The notes: generated from the sequence alone by a model not told the origin. DNA of 64,000 bases from Arcobacter sp. CECT 8986 (GCF_004116725.1 NZ_PDKG01000001.1:1-64000); one strand, 5' to 3'. Shown: positions 18,275 to 28,097, counted from the first letter of the stretch. Program-made: numbers and translations.

Positions 18275-19540
18275 TTACTTTAAAGCCTGATAAGCAATAT
18301 CTGTTCTACATTTTTTACCTGCAAAATGAACTTGTCCACATAATGCATAAGCTCTATCTCTTGCTTGTTTTATTGTATCACCAAAACCTACACACACTAG
18401 AACTCTTCCTCCTGTTGCCATAAGTTTATCATCTTCTCTTGATACTCCGGCAAAAGATATATGTGTATTATTTGCTATATCTTCATCAATAATATTATCA
18501 ATAATAATTTCTGCTGGTTCACTACTTGAATATGGATAGTTTTCACTAGCCATTACAACACCAACACTGTATTGATTTTTGATTTTAATATCTAAAGAGT
18601 CTAAATCTTTTGTAGCACCTTTATAAAAAAGTTCAGAAACAGGTGTTTCCAATAAAGGCATTAAGATTTCACACTCAGGATCACCAAATCTTACATTATA
18701 CTCAAGAATGATAGGTTCACCTTTTACTACCATAACTCCAATAAAAAGAACTCCTTCAAAAGGTGCTCCCTCTTTTTTCATTCCTTCTAAAGTTGGTTTA
18801 ATTACTCTTTCTTCAACTTTTTTATAAATATCATCATTTACTAAGGGAGTTGGAGCATAAGCACCCATACCACCAGTATTTGGTCCAGTATCGTTATCCC
18901 CTACTCTTTTGTGATCTTGTGCTGCTGGTAAAACTTTATAGTTTTCACCATCACAAATTGCAAAAATAGATAGTTCATATCCATCTAAAAACTCTTCAAT
19001 TACTACATTTGTACCCGCATCACCAAATGAACTACCACTTAGCATTTCACTTGCTGCTGTTTTTGCTTCATCTTTAGATTGTGCAATAATAACACCTTTA
19101 CCTGCACATAAACCATCTGCTTTTACAACTATTGGTTCGCTCATTGTATTAATAAAATCATGAGCTTCTTTTTCATTATTTGTTTCTAAAAATGCAGCTG
19201 TTGGAATATTATATTTTTTTAATATATTTTTCATATAAACTTTTGAACCTTCCAATTTAGCTGCTGCACTACTTGGTCCAAAAATTGTTAAATTTTCTTC
19301 TTTAAAAATATCAACTACACCATCAACTAAAGGAGCTTCAGGACCTACAATTGTTAAATCAATACTATTTTCTTTTGCCCACAAAGCCAACTTTTTATAA
19401 TCTTTTATATTAATATTTTGTCCTAAGTCTTGTGTTGCGCCATTTCCTGGCATAAAAAATAAATTATGTTTTTTCTCTTTATAAATACTAAGACCTATAG
19501 AGTACTCTCTTCCACCACTTCCAAGAATTAATATATTCAC
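18275..19540 (-). CDS. purD: Phosphoribosylamine-glycine ligase PurD
   Basis: 421 residues, the normal length. It starts with GTG, supported by AAGGAAAT upstream. It has the Rossmann-like start [16 protein letters not shown], the ATP-grasp core with [11 protein letters not shown] (about 140-150), [18 protein letters not shown], and the metal site [10 protein letters not shown]. It makes glycinamide ribonucleotide from phosphoribosylamine, glycine and ATP in purine synthesis. It is the first protein gene after a probable 6S RNA, in the same direction, and is followed by the RDD and lptD genes. The 6S-purD neighbourhood is typical of this phylum. Confidence 0.96.
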   Translation of the reverse strand: MNILILGSGGREYSIGLSIYKEKKHNLFFMPGNGATQDLGQNINIKDYKKLALWAKENSIDLTIVGPEAPLVDGVVDIFKEENLTIFGPSSAAAKLEGSKVYMKNILKKYNIPTAAFLETNNEKEAHDFINTMSEPIVVKADGLCAGKGVIIAQSKDEAKTAASEMLSGSSFGDAGTNVVIEEFLDGYELSIFAICDGENYKVLPAAQDHKRVGDNDTGPNTGGMGAYAPTPLVNDDIYKKVEERVIKPTLEGMKKEGAPFEGVLFIGVMVVKGEPIILEYNVRFGDPECEILMPLLETPVSELFYKGATKDLDSLDIKIKNQYSVGVVMASENYPYSSSEPAEIIIDNIIDEDIANNTHISFAGVSREDDKLMATGGRVLVCVGFGDTIKQARDRAYALCGQVHFAGKKCRTDIAYQALK

Positions 19541-19555
19541 CTAGATTTCCTTAAA

Positions 19556-19747
19556 AAATTTGTAGTTTATCCAAGTAGCCGTTAACCATCAAATGGCCCA
19601 CAAAAGCCAAGATTAGGGGTATGAATACTATTTTAGGAACGCGAACAAAAGAAGCGTTACACACCGTAGAATTACTAATACCCACAAATATTTATTATCG
19701 GACCCTCAACAATGGAAATCCCGAACTACTTAGATATATAAATTTTA
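19556..19747 (-). ncRNA. ssrS: Probable 6S RNA (purD RNA motif)
   Basis: This 230-base gap is richer in GC than its surroundings and has no reading frame. Read on the - strand, GTAGTT near the 5' end pairs with AACTAC near the 3' end and closes a large internal bubble. An inner stem is formed by GGGTAT and ATACCC, and an apical stem by AACGC and GCGTT. The 3' end is followed by ATTTTTTAA, a U-tract, just before the purD ribosome binding site. A -10-like ATAAAAT lies upstream. The purD RNA motif of Campylobacterota, upstream of purD, is regarded as 6S RNA, which binds RNA polymerase. Ends are approximate. Confidence 0.72.
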
Positions 19748-19770
19748 TCCAATTATGGTTGAAGTAAAGA

Positions 19771-20409
19771 TTAAAACAGATATCTCTTTGCAAGTTTTAC
19801 ACATTCATCAACTGATGTATAATCACTAATCACATAATCAATGTTTTCTGGCAGATATTTCGCTGTTGTTTTTCCAATAACAATAGCTTTAAATGAGTTA
19901 TCCCATGAGTAATTTTTAAAAAAACATTCTACACTTGAAGGAGAAGTAAATATTATTATAGAGTTTTTTTCTAAAGTAATATTATCAAGAGATTCATTGC
20001 AAATAGTTTCATAAATTGTCTCTTCATTTATATCAATTTGATTTTTCTTTAGAATATCAACTAAAGAAGAAACAACTCTTTTTGCTTTTAAAAAAAGTAC
20101 TTTTTTATTTTTTAAAAGAGGTATAAGTTCATTTGCAAAATCATTCCCATGACCGCTATTTCCAATAAAAGAGACTTTACCACCAAGTTTTAGTGCAATA
20201 TTTGCAGTTTTTTTAGCTATTACATACGAGTCAATATTCTTCCAATTAGCATTAAAAGAATCAATAGAATAAATAGCATTTTTTGATGTAAAAATTAGTG
20301 CATCATAGCTACTTAAATCTATTTGTTTTTTAATATATTTAATTTTAAAAACTTCAAGATTAATAACATCTTCAAATTTTTGATTGTTTAATAAATATAT
20401 TTTTGACAT
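19771..20409 (-). CDS. hemD: Uroporphyrinogen-III synthase HemD
   Basis: 212 residues. Two alternating alpha/beta domains fit HemD: YDALIFTSKNAIYSI (about 34-48) in the first, and NSIIIFTSPSSVECFF (about 149-164) with FKAIVIGKTTAKYL in the second. HemD proteins are poorly conserved, but these two TS-N/S motifs and the GKTTA motif are typical. It closes hydroxymethylbilane to uroporphyrinogen III in heme synthesis. It follows der by 2 bases and ends just upstream of the 6S RNA promoter region. Confidence 0.82.
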   Translation of the reverse strand: MSKIYLLNNQKFEDVINLEVFKIKYIKKQIDLSSYDALIFTSKNAIYSIDSFNANWKNIDSYVIAKKTANIALKLGGKVSFIGNSGHGNDFANELIPLLKNKKVLFLKAKRVVSSLVDILKKNQIDINEETIYETICNESLDNITLEKNSIIIFTSPSSVECFFKNYSWDNSFKAIVIGKTTAKYLPENIDYVISDYTSVDECVKLAKRYLF

Positions 20410-20411
20410 AT

Positions 20412-21845
20412 TTATCCTTGAAAAGTTTCCTCTAACTCTTCATCTTCTATTCTTTCACCTTTTTTTCTTGCAAGAACATGAATTGGTGTTCCCTCAAAAT
20501 TGATATTTTCTCTTAAATAGTTAACTAAATATCTTTTGTATGAGAAGTGTAATAAATTAGGTTTATTCATAATCAAAGCAATTCTTGGAGGCTTAGATTG
20601 GAATTGTGTTGCATAATATATTCTTAAATAAGCACCATTTGGACTTGGTAAGGCATGTCTTATTACAGCTTCTTCAATAATTTTATTTAATACAGAAGTT
20701 GGTATTCTTTGAGAATAGTTGTCATATATTTCAACAATTTTATCTTTTAATCTATCAATACTTCTTCCTGTTTTAGCTGAAACTGCAATGATTGGAGCAT
20801 AAAATAAAAACTTGAATTTTCTTCTAACTTTTTTCTCTAACTCTTTAAATGATTCACTATTTTCATCCCATTTATTTAAAACAATAATTGTTCCTAATCC
20901 ATATTGGTCTACTAAACCTGCGATTTTTTCATCTAAATCAACTAACTCTTCTGAAGCATCTAAAACAACTAAAGCAAGATTTGCTTTTTTTAGCATCTCT
21001 TTAGTTCTCATTAAAGCATATTTTTCTATACCTTCAATCTTTCCTCTTCTTCTTAAACCAGCAGTATCAACAAACGTAATTTTCTTATCTTTAAATTCAA
21101 ATGACTCATCTACTGGATCAATTGTAGTTCCTGAAATAGATGATACAACAGAACGCTCTTCTCCAATAAGTGCGTTTAGGATTGAACTTTTACCAACATT
21201 TGTTCTTCCAATAATTGCAACATTAATATCATTAGTTTCTTCTTCAATTACTGGTTCTTCATCTTCTGGCATTAAAAAGTCTTCAAGACCTTCATCAACT
21301 TCATTTTCATTTAGAATAACTTGTGTTTCTTCCTCTTCTTCTGGTAAAAATTTTGCAATCCATTCAAATAAAGATTTTGTACCTCTATTATGAGAAACAG
21401 AAATACCAAAAAGATTTTCATCATTTATTCCAAATTCATAAAAAGACCAAAGTCTTTCTTTCTCTTTATCATTATCAATTTTATTTACAACTAATGCTAA
21501 TTTTTTACCAAGATTTTGAAGCTCATAAAATAGTTCTTTATCTTTGTCATCAGGTAATCTTTTTCCATCTACCATAAAAAGTATTATATCAGCCTCTTTA
21601 GCACAATCAATCGCTTTTCTTTTTACATTAGAGAATATTTCATCATTTGTTTCATCGATACCACCCGTATCAAGCATTAATGCTTTTCTACCTAAAACTT
21701 CTACTTCATGCTTTCTTATATCTCTTGTTGTCCCTGCTAAATCAGAAACAATTGCAATTCTTTGTTGTGCAATTCTATTAAAAAGTGAACTTTTACCAAC
21801 ATTTGGTTGTCCTATTAAAGCAATCTTTACTAATGGTTCATTCAT
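20412..21845 (-). CDS. der: Ribosome assembly GTPase Der (EngA)
   Basis: 477 residues with two G domains in tandem and a C-terminal KH-like domain. The first domain has GQPNVGKSSL (about 12-21), DTGG and NKID; the second has GRTNVGKSS (about 212-220), DTAGLRRRGKI and NKWD. The KH-like part begins at about 360 and includes GAYLRIYYATQFQSKPP. Der is needed for 50S ribosomal subunit maturation. An acidic linker of about 35 residues separates the two G domains. The gene is followed by hemD after 2 bases and preceded by the hpf terminator, so der starts its own transcription unit. Confidence 0.96.
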   Translation of the reverse strand: MNEPLVKIALIGQPNVGKSSLFNRIAQQRIAIVSDLAGTTRDIRKHEVEVLGRKALMLDTGGIDETNDEIFSNVKRKAIDCAKEADIILFMVDGKRLPDDKDKELFYELQNLGKKLALVVNKIDNDKEKERLWSFYEFGINDENLFGISVSHNRGTKSLFEWIAKFLPEEEEETQVILNENEVDEGLEDFLMPEDEEPVIEEETNDINVAIIGRTNVGKSSILNALIGEERSVVSSISGTTIDPVDESFEFKDKKITFVDTAGLRRRGKIEGIEKYALMRTKEMLKKANLALVVLDASEELVDLDEKIAGLVDQYGLGTIIVLNKWDENSESFKELEKKVRRKFKFLFYAPIIAVSAKTGRSIDRLKDKIVEIYDNYSQRIPTSVLNKIIEEAVIRHALPSPNGAYLRIYYATQFQSKPPRIALIMNKPNLLHFSYKRYLVNYLRENINFEGTPIHVLARKKGERIEDEELEETFQG

Positions 21846-21872
21846 TTAGATTAAATCCTATTATTTTAAATT

Positions 21873-21901
21873 AAAAAAGGCGTTAGCGACTTGCTAACAC
21901 C
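21873..21901 (-). terminator. Terminator of hpf
   Basis: GGCGTTAGC (21879-21887) and GCTAACACC (21893-21901) form a 9-position stem with one mismatch and loop GACTT. On the - strand the stem is followed by TTTTTT, so it ends transcription from hpf. It lies between hpf and der. Confidence 0.8.
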
Positions 21902-21930
21902 TCTTAAGTATATCAAAAAAAGAGTTATTT

Positions 21931-22473
21931 TTAATATAACCCAAATTTTCCATCTTCTTTAGTTTTATATAATACTCTAAGATTATCATCTTTATCATAG
22001 AATACTTTAAATAAATCTTCAGAATTTTTTAAGCTGTCAAGAGCCTCTTCTATATCAATTGGTTTATAAGAAGCCATTTTTACAGGAATAATTTCATTCT
22101 CAAATTTTTCAAGTTGAGCAGCAACTTCATCTTCAACAACATTAGCATCAACTTCTGCTAATTTAGTTGCTTTATGTCCTGTAATTTTGTCATGATGTCT
22201 TCTTAATACTTTAGATACTCTATCAACAGCAATATCAACTGCAGAATAAAGGTCTTTATCTTTTTGTTTTACAACAATTGTATCAAGATGTGCAATATTT
22301 ATAGTAAATTCAAAAGTAAAAGCTCTTTTTCCATTTTTTTCATCTTGAGAGATGATTGAACTAACTGATATAATATCTAAGTTATATTTTTTGAAAATTT
22401 CTACTGAACTATTAATATAATCTTTAATTGGCTCTGTTAATTCTATGTGTCTTCCTACAATACTTGTATTCAT
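21931..22473 (-). CDS. hpf: Ribosome hibernation-promoting factor, long form
   Basis: 180 residues, the long form. The N-terminal S30AE domain (about 1-100) has GRHIELTEPIKDYINSSVE and DLYSAVDIAVDRV. The C-terminal dimerisation domain (about 122-180) has SYKPIDIEEALDSL and FKVFYDKDDNLRVLYKTKEDGKFGLY. Long HPF proteins dimerise 70S ribosomes into inactive 100S particles in stationary phase or stress. The start has AAGGAG upstream. It is a single-gene unit: an AT-rich promoter gap of 190 bases on one side and a good terminator on the other. Confidence 0.93.
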   Translation of the reverse strand: MNTSIVGRHIELTEPIKDYINSSVEIFKKYNLDIISVSSIISQDEKNGKRAFTFEFTINIAHLDTIVVKQKDKDLYSAVDIAVDRVSKVLRRHHDKITGHKATKLAEVDANVVEDEVAAQLEKFENEIIPVKMASYKPIDIEEALDSLKNSEDLFKVFYDKDDNLRVLYKTKEDGKFGLY

Positions 22474-22622
22474 AACATACTCCTTATATATATTTTAAAT
22501 ATTTTAGCATAATCAACATAAAAATACATTGTAAATAACACAATAATTACGTAAAAAAATAATTTTTCTGATTTAGTTATAAAACAAAAAGAAATAAATG
22601 ATTATTTAAAGTGTCAGTTTAA

Positions 22623-22655
22623 CAAAAAAGAGAATTGCAATTAATACAATTCTCT
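22623..22655 (-). terminator. Terminator of ftsK
   Basis: AGAGAATTG (22629-22637) and CAATTCTCT (22647-22655) are perfect 9-base arms around a 9-base loop. On the - strand the stem runs into CTTTTTTGTT. It ends the ilvB-ilvH-lpxD-ftsK unit ten bases after the ftsK stop. Confidence 0.88.
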
Positions 22656-22664
22656 AAGAAGTTT

Positions 22665-24905
22665 TTATAAAAGTATTTCTCTATTACCTTTAGCATTTGC
22701 TTCAGATAAAACACCAGTTTTTTCAAGTTGTTCTACAATTGTTGCAGCTCTGTTATATCCTATTCTTAATTTTCTTTGGATATAAGAAATAGAAGTTTTT
22801 TTGTCAGTTAAAACCACTTGTTTAGCATCTTCGTAAAGTTCATCTAACTCCCCTAGCTCAACTCCAGTTGCACCAGATATATCAGAATTATTTCTATCTT
22901 TTACAAAGTTCATATCATACTCAACTTCTCTTTGATCTTTTAAGAAATCAACAACTTGTTCTATTTCATTTTCCATTGACCAAGGGGCATGAATTCTAAC
23001 TAAACCTGACACTCCAGGAGGAGTAAATAACATATCTCCACGTCCTAGTAATGATTCTGCACCTAGTGAATCTAAAATTATTTTTGAATCTACTTTTTGA
23101 CCTACTTTATATGATAACCTACTTGGTAGATTTGCTTTAATAAGTCCTGTAACAACATCAACAGATGGTCTTTGTGTTGCAACTATAAGGTGAATTCCAC
23201 TTGCTCTTGCCATTTGTGCAAGTCTTGCAATTGAGTGCTCAACATCTTTTCCACTTGTCATCATTAAATCTGCTAACTCATCAATAACAACTACAATATA
23301 AGGGAAAGGTTCATATTTCTCTTTTTTTGCTTTTTCATTATAGTTTTCAATATTTTTTGTTCTTGTTTGAGACATCAAAGTATATCTTCTTTCCATCTCT
23401 GCAACCATATTTGATAAGGCATTAATTGCATCAGTTGCTTTTGTTATAACAGGTGTTAATAAATGAGGAATATCATTATACATTGAAAACTCAAGCATTT
23501 TTGGATCAATCATCACAAGTTTTAAATTATCTGGAGAATTTTTATATAACAATGATAATATCATTGCATTAATTCCAACAGATTTACCAGAACCAGTTGT
23601 TCCTGCAATTAATAAGTGAGGTAATTTTTTCAAATCAGTTACAAATGGCTTTCCTACAATATCTTTTCCTAAAATCATAGTTAAAGGTGATTTTGCATTT
23701 TGAAAAATTTCACTTTCTAATAATTCTCTTATATATATTGTTTGCATATCATCATTTGGAACTTCAATACCAACTACATCTTTCCCTGGAATTGGAGCTT
23801 GAATTCTGATTGTTTGGGCTTTTAAAGCCATCGCTAAATCGTCTTGCAAATTTAATATTTTTGATACTTTTACATTTGGTGCTGGTTTAAATTCAAATGT
23901 AGTTACTACAGGTCCTGTATAAGTTCTTACAACATCACCTTCAATTTTAAACATCGCTAATTTATCAAGTAAATCACCTATTTTTTTATCTATTACTGCT
24001 TCTGAAACTTTAGATTTTTTCTCTTTAGGTGAAGCTTGGAAAAATTTAGTTGATGGAAGTTCAAAATCTTTTGGCTTTTCTGTTTTTCCCAACTCAATTT
24101 CATCAAGAAGTTTTTTATTCTCTTCTAATTCATCTACTATAATTCCATGTTGAGTAGCTAATTCTTCAATATTATTAGCCTCTTCTACATTTCCTTTTTC
24201 AATTTGATTTTCTATTACTTCTTTTACAGAAGATTCATCTATTTTTTCTTTTTTTACTAAATCTTTGAACTCTTCAATATTTTCTATATTATCAAGAGTA
24301 GGCTCTATTAATATCTCAGCAGTATCACCCTGCTCTTTTATAGTAATTTTTTCTTCTTTTTGCTCTTTTTTTATTCTTCTATTTGAATCATTCTTTTTAA
24401 CTTTAGCTCTTTTACTAGGTGCTGAAGGGTCTCTTTTTGGAAGAGCAATATTTATATTTGGCATTTTTACTTTGAAATTAAAATTATTATCTTCAAATAA
24501 AACAGTAACAGTTATAACAAATCCAACAAGCACAAATATCCATAAACCAGCGTTTCCAATAAAAGGAGTTAAATCATCAACTATAATTGAACCTATGATT
24601 CCACTATATATTTTAGATTCAACAACTAAAGCTTGTAATGTAAGAGAACTAAATAAAAGAAGAATTACAACCATAGTTTTTAAAGAAAAATCTGCATAAT
24701 CGAAATCCTCTTTAAAATTGATAATATAAAGAGGATATAAAAATAAGAAAAGATAAATATATGAAAGATACCCAAAATATTGATGTGAAATTTGAGCAAA
24801 AATATATCCTATCTTCCCAACACTTTGTTGAGTTGATGCAAATACTGAAAATTCTAAATAAAATATAATAAAAAGTAAGATTAGTGATAAAATTTTCTTA
24901 ACTAT
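22665..24905 (-). CDS. ftsK: DNA translocase FtsK, probable ATA start
   Basis: The conventional start at 24674 gives 669 residues but cuts into the membrane region. The same frame stays open to 24923 and adds helices such as ILSLILLFIIFYLEF and YLSYIYLFLFLYPLYIINF, as expected for FtsK. No ATG, GTG or TTG exists in this stretch. The best start is ATA at 24905-24903, with AAAGG seven bases upstream, giving 746 residues. Further on are an acidic linker, the motor with Walker A GTTGSGKS (about 436-443) and Walker B VVVIDELADLMM, and a gamma winged-helix domain (YIQRKLRIGYNRAATIV). FtsK pumps DNA at the septum and activates Xer recombination at dif, which fits xerH here. It follows lpxD directly. 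Confidence 0.93.
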   Translation of the reverse strand: MVKKILSLILLFIIFYLEFSVFASTQQSVGKIGYIFAQISHQYFGYLSYIYLFLFLYPLYIINFKEDFDYADFSLKTMVVILLLFSSLTLQALVVESKIYSGIIGSIIVDDLTPFIGNAGLWIFVLVGFVITVTVLFEDNNFNFKVKMPNINIALPKRDPSAPSKRAKVKKNDSNRRIKKEQKEEKITIKEQGDTAEILIEPTLDNIENIEEFKDLVKKEKIDESSVKEVIENQIEKGNVEEANNIEELATQHGIIVDELEENKKLLDEIELGKTEKPKDFELPSTKFFQASPKEKKSKVSEAVIDKKIGDLLDKLAMFKIEGDVVRTYTGPVVTTFEFKPAPNVKVSKILNLQDDLAMALKAQTIRIQAPIPGKDVVGIEVPNDDMQTIYIRELLESEIFQNAKSPLTMILGKDIVGKPFVTDLKKLPHLLIAGTTGSGKSVGINAMILSLLYKNSPDNLKLVMIDPKMLEFSMYNDIPHLLTPVITKATDAINALSNMVAEMERRYTLMSQTRTKNIENYNEKAKKEKYEPFPYIVVVIDELADLMMTSGKDVEHSIARLAQMARASGIHLIVATQRPSVDVVTGLIKANLPSRLSYKVGQKVDSKIILDSLGAESLLGRGDMLFTPPGVSGLVRIHAPWSMENEIEQVVDFLKDQREVEYDMNFVKDRNNSDISGATGVELGELDELYEDAKQVVLTDKKTSISYIQRKLRIGYNRAATIVEQLEKTGVLSEANAKGNREILL

Positions 24906-24915
24906 AGTAAAGCCT

Positions 24916-25863
24916 TTATTTCTTTAATAACATAGCTATTTTACCTTGTAGTTTTAGCCATGCTCTATGTTCCATCAATGGAAAACCTGCCCAGAATTTT
25001 TTAGGAGTAGTTATTGATTTTGTTACTCCACCACGTGCAGCTATTGTAGTAAAAGGTGCTATTTCTAAATGCCCCGCTGTTGCACTTTGACCACCCATTA
25101 TTACATACTGATTTAAAATTGTAGAACCTGAAAGTCCAACTTGTCCTGTAAGAATTGTACCTCTTCCTAATTTACAATTGTGCCCAATATGAACTAAATT
25201 ATCAATTCTAACACCATCTTCAATAATAGTAGATTTAAAAGCAGCTCTATCAATTGAAGTATTAGAACCAATCTCTACATCATTACCAATTAGCACATTT
25301 CCATTTTGATAGATTTTTACATATTTTCCATTATTATTTGCAAAACCAAATCCATCACTACCAATTACAGTTCCAGCGTGAATGATACAATCACTACCAA
25401 CTTGACAATCTCTATATACTGTAACATTTGGATAAATAACTGTGTTATCACCTATTTTTACATTATCTCCAATAAATGCACCAGCCATAATCGTACAGTC
25501 TTTACCAATTATTGTATCTTTACCAATATATACATTTGGTAAAATATTAGTATTTTCTCCAATAATTGCTTCATTACCTTCTGTTTCTATTAAATTAGGA
25601 GCAAAAAACTTACTTGCTTTTGCTAATGCAATGTAAGGTTCTTTACAAACTAAGGCAATTGTACCTTGAGGAACTTGATTTGAAAACTCCTCTTTTACAA
25701 AAACTGCTGCTGCTTTTGTTGCAGATAAATCATGTACATATTTTTTATTTTCTAAAAACGTAAGTTCGTGTTCATTTGAGTCTTTTAGTGTATTTAAAGA
25801 AGTGATTTCAATATCACTATCACATTTTATATCTAATGCTTGAGCTATCTCATTTAATTTCAT
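24916..25863 (-). CDS. lpxD: UDP-3-O-acylglucosamine N-acyltransferase LpxD
   Basis: 315 residues. The N-terminal uridine-binding domain has LTFLENKKYVHDL (about 34-46). It is followed by a left-handed beta-helix of hexapeptide repeats (about 100-270), for example NVYIGKDTIIGKDCTI and VHIGHNCKLG with the catalytic His. It adds the N-linked acyl chain in lipid A synthesis in the cytoplasm. It starts 46 bases after ilvH, in the same direction, and its stop codon overlaps the AAAGG site of ftsK. The length and all key motifs are normal. Confidence 0.95.
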   Translation of the reverse strand: MKLNEIAQALDIKCDSDIEITSLNTLKDSNEHELTFLENKKYVHDLSATKAAAVFVKEEFSNQVPQGTIALVCKEPYIALAKASKFFAPNLIETEGNEAIIGENTNILPNVYIGKDTIIGKDCTIMAGAFIGDNVKIGDNTVIYPNVTVYRDCQVGSDCIIHAGTVIGSDGFGFANNNGKYVKIYQNGNVLIGNDVEIGSNTSIDRAAFKSTIIEDGVRIDNLVHIGHNCKLGRGTILTGQVGLSGSTILNQYVIMGGQSATAGHLEIAPFTTIAARGGVTKSITTPKKFWAGFPLMEHRAWLKLQGKIAMLLKK

Positions 25864-25909
25864 TTATTTTCCCTTTTTTCAAGCAAAAGAAGATAGAAGA
25901 AGAGTTCTT

Positions 25910-26410
25910 CTATCTTTCCATTGCAACAACACCACTTTTAACTATTTCAAGTGGGTTGAATCTATTAATCATTATATTTGTAAAATTTGCAATTCTATGT
26001 GGTTCATCTGTCGCAGAAATAACAATTGCATCATCAGTAACATTTTGAATATGTCCATTATATGCTCTTGCAATTACTTCAACATCACTTATTGGTTGAT
26101 TAATTGGTATTTTTATTAAAACTGTCTCTTTTTCAATAACACTTTTATGCTCATTTACTTTTAAAACAGGAATTAATTTATTTAATTGTTTTACAATTTG
26201 ATCAATTACTCTTTTATCACCAGTTGTAACAATTGTCATTCTAGAGTACTCACTACCGGTAATAGGAGCTACTGTTAAAGAATCAATATTATATCCACGT
26301 GCAGAAAAAAGTCCTACAATTCTTGAAAGTGCATTGTGTTCATTTATAACAATAACAGAAATTACTTGTCTTATTGTTTCACTATCATAATAATGATTAA
26401 AATTATTCAT
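25910..26410 (-). CDS. ilvH: Acetolactate synthase small subunit
   Basis: 166 residues, the usual length. The N-terminal ACT domain is clear: ISVIVINEHNALSRIVGLFSARGYNIDSL (given here as the segment at about 17-45) with the Asn and Gly residues that bind valine. The C-terminal domain has EVIARAYNGHIQNVTDDAIVI in its first half. The subunit activates the large subunit and gives feedback inhibition by valine. It overlaps ilvB by 8 bases and precedes lpxD. Confidence 0.95.
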   Translation of the reverse strand: MNNFNHYYDSETIRQVISVIVINEHNALSRIVGLFSARGYNIDSLTVAPITGSEYSRMTIVTTGDKRVIDQIVKQLNKLIPVLKVNEHKSVIEKETVLIKIPINQPISDVEVIARAYNGHIQNVTDDAIVISATDEPHRIANFTNIMINRFNPLEIVKSGVVAMER

Positions 26411-28097
26411 TTAAATCTCCTATTAAAGTCATCTCATTTAAAGCATGACCATTTGGTACCATTGGTAATACCTCTTCATTTCTCTCTACAATAACTTCAA
26501 TCATTGCAGGTCTTTTTTTATCAACAGCATCTTTAAGTGCTGCATCAAACTCTTCTTTTGTTGTAACTCTATAACCAAGTCCTCCAAAAGATTCTACAAG
26601 CATTTTAAAATCTGGTTGAATAGAAAGATCTGTTTCAGATAATCTATTTTCATAGAACATTGTTTGCCATTGTCTTACCATTCCTAAATAGTTGTTATTT
26701 AAAACAATATTTATAACTGGTAGATTTGATTGAACACAAGTCATAAGCTCTTGAATATTCATCAAGATTGAACCATCACCAGAGAAGTTAATAGAAACTT
26801 TATCAGGGTTACCTTTTGCTACTCCAATTGCAGCAGGAAGACCAAATCCCATTGTTCCTAAACCACCACTTGTTATAAACTGTCTTGGAAAAGAGAATGG
26901 ATAAAATTGTGCTGTCCACATTTGATGTTGACCAACATCTGTTGAAATAATCGCTTTATTTCCTAAAATCTTACCAACTCTTTCAATAGGCCATTGTGGT
27001 TTTATAACTGTATTTGAATCAATATATCTTAATGGTTCTTTTTCTCTATACTCTTTAAGTAATGCAACCCAATTTGAATAATCATTAAGTTCCATATCTT
27101 TTAAAGATTCTAACATACCATCAACAGTTACTTTTAAATCTCCAACAATTGGATAATTTGCTTTAACAAGCTTTTCAATAGAAGCTGGATCCACATCAAC
27201 ATGAATAACTTTTGCTTTTGATGCAAACTCATCTAGTCTTCCAGTTACCCTATCATCAAATCTTGCTCCAAGAGAAATTAATAAATCTGTTTCATATGCT
27301 GCCATATTTGCTGAAAATTCACCATGCATTCCAAGCATACCCATTAATAATGGATTGTCATGTCCCATAACACCTCTTGCCATTAATGTTTCAACAACAG
27401 GTATATTTGTTTTTTTAGCAAACTCTCTAATCTCATGACCACAATTTGCTAAAATTGCTCCACCACCTACATATAGTAGTGGTTTTTTAGCTTTTGAAAT
27501 AGCAATCATAGCTTTTTTCAATTGTCTTTTATTATAGTTAACTGTAGGCTTATATGTTGGAAGATTTACCTCTTTTGGATACTCAAAATTTCCTACTTCT
27601 GCTGTAATATCTTTTGGTATATCAATATGTACAGGCCCTGGTCTTCCAGTTCTTGCAATATGAAATGCTTCTTTTATTATTCTTGGTAAATCTTCAATTT
27701 TATTTACTAAGTAATTATGTTTTGTACAAGGTCTTGAGATACCAACAGCATCAATTTCTTGAAAACCATCAGTTCCTATAATTGCTGTTGGTACTTGACC
27801 TGAAATAACGACGAGGGGAATAGAATCCATATATGCAGTTGCTAAACCAGTCACCGCGTTAGTAAAACCTGGTCCACTTGTAACTATTGCAACACCAACT
27901 TTACCTGTTGATCTTGCGTAACCTTCTGCTGCGTGTATAGATGCTTGTTCATGTCTATTTAAAATATGCTCAAAATAATTTTGTTTGTATATTTCATCAT
28001 AAACATTCATTATAGCGCCTCCAGGATATCCAAATACTGTGTCTACCCTTTCTTCATGCAATGATTCAATAACCATCTTTGCGCCAGTTATTTTCAT
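26403..28097 (-). CDS. ilvB: Acetolactate synthase large subunit
   Basis: 564 residues. A thiamine diphosphate enzyme: FGYPGGAIMNVYD with the catalytic Glu in NRHEQASIHAAEGYAR (about 48-63), a central FAD-binding domain with MGMLGMHG, and the diphosphate site SGDGSILMNIQEL with NNNYLGMV (about 434-466). It condenses two pyruvates, or pyruvate and 2-oxobutyrate, for valine, leucine and isoleucine. The start has AGGGGGAA upstream. It heads the ilvB-ilvH-lpxD-ftsK unit. I looked for an attenuator leader peptide in the 150-base upstream gap and saw none. Confidence 0.95.
   Translation of the reverse strand: MKITGAKMVIESLHEERVDTVFGYPGGAIMNVYDEIYKQNYFEHILNRHEQASIHAAEGYARSTGKVGVAIVTSGPGFTNAVTGLATAYMDSIPLVVISGQVPTAIIGTDGFQEIDAVGISRPCTKHNYLVNKIEDLPRIIKEAFHIARTGRPGPVHIDIPKDITAEVGNFEYPKEVNLPTYKPTVNYNKRQLKKAMIAISKAKKPLLYVGGGAILANCGHEIREFAKKTNIPVVETLMARGVMGHDNPLLMGMLGMHGEFSANMAAYETDLLISLGARFDDRVTGRLDEFASKAKVIHVDVDPASIEKLVKANYPIVGDLKVTVDGMLESLKDMELNDYSNWVALLKEYREKEPLRYIDSNTVIKPQWPIERVGKILGNKAIISTDVGQHQMWTAQFYPFSFPRQFITSGGLGTMGFGLPAAIGVAKGNPDKVSINFSGDGSILMNIQELMTCVQSNLPVINIVLNNNYLGMVRQWQTMFYENRLSETDLSIQPDFKMLVESFGGLGYRVTTKEEFDAALKDAVDKKRPAMIEVIVERNEEVLPMVPNGHALNEMTLIGDLNE

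Noticed and set aside
19541-19770. tRNA gene in the gap before purD
   Set aside because: No acceptor-stem, T-loop or CCA pattern could be fitted; the pairing supports 6S-type RNA instead.
20812-21393. Long open frame on the + strand inside der
   Set aside because: It is antisense to a well-conserved GTPase, has Ser/Phe-rich low-complexity sequence and no ribosome binding site; a shadow of AT-rich codon use.
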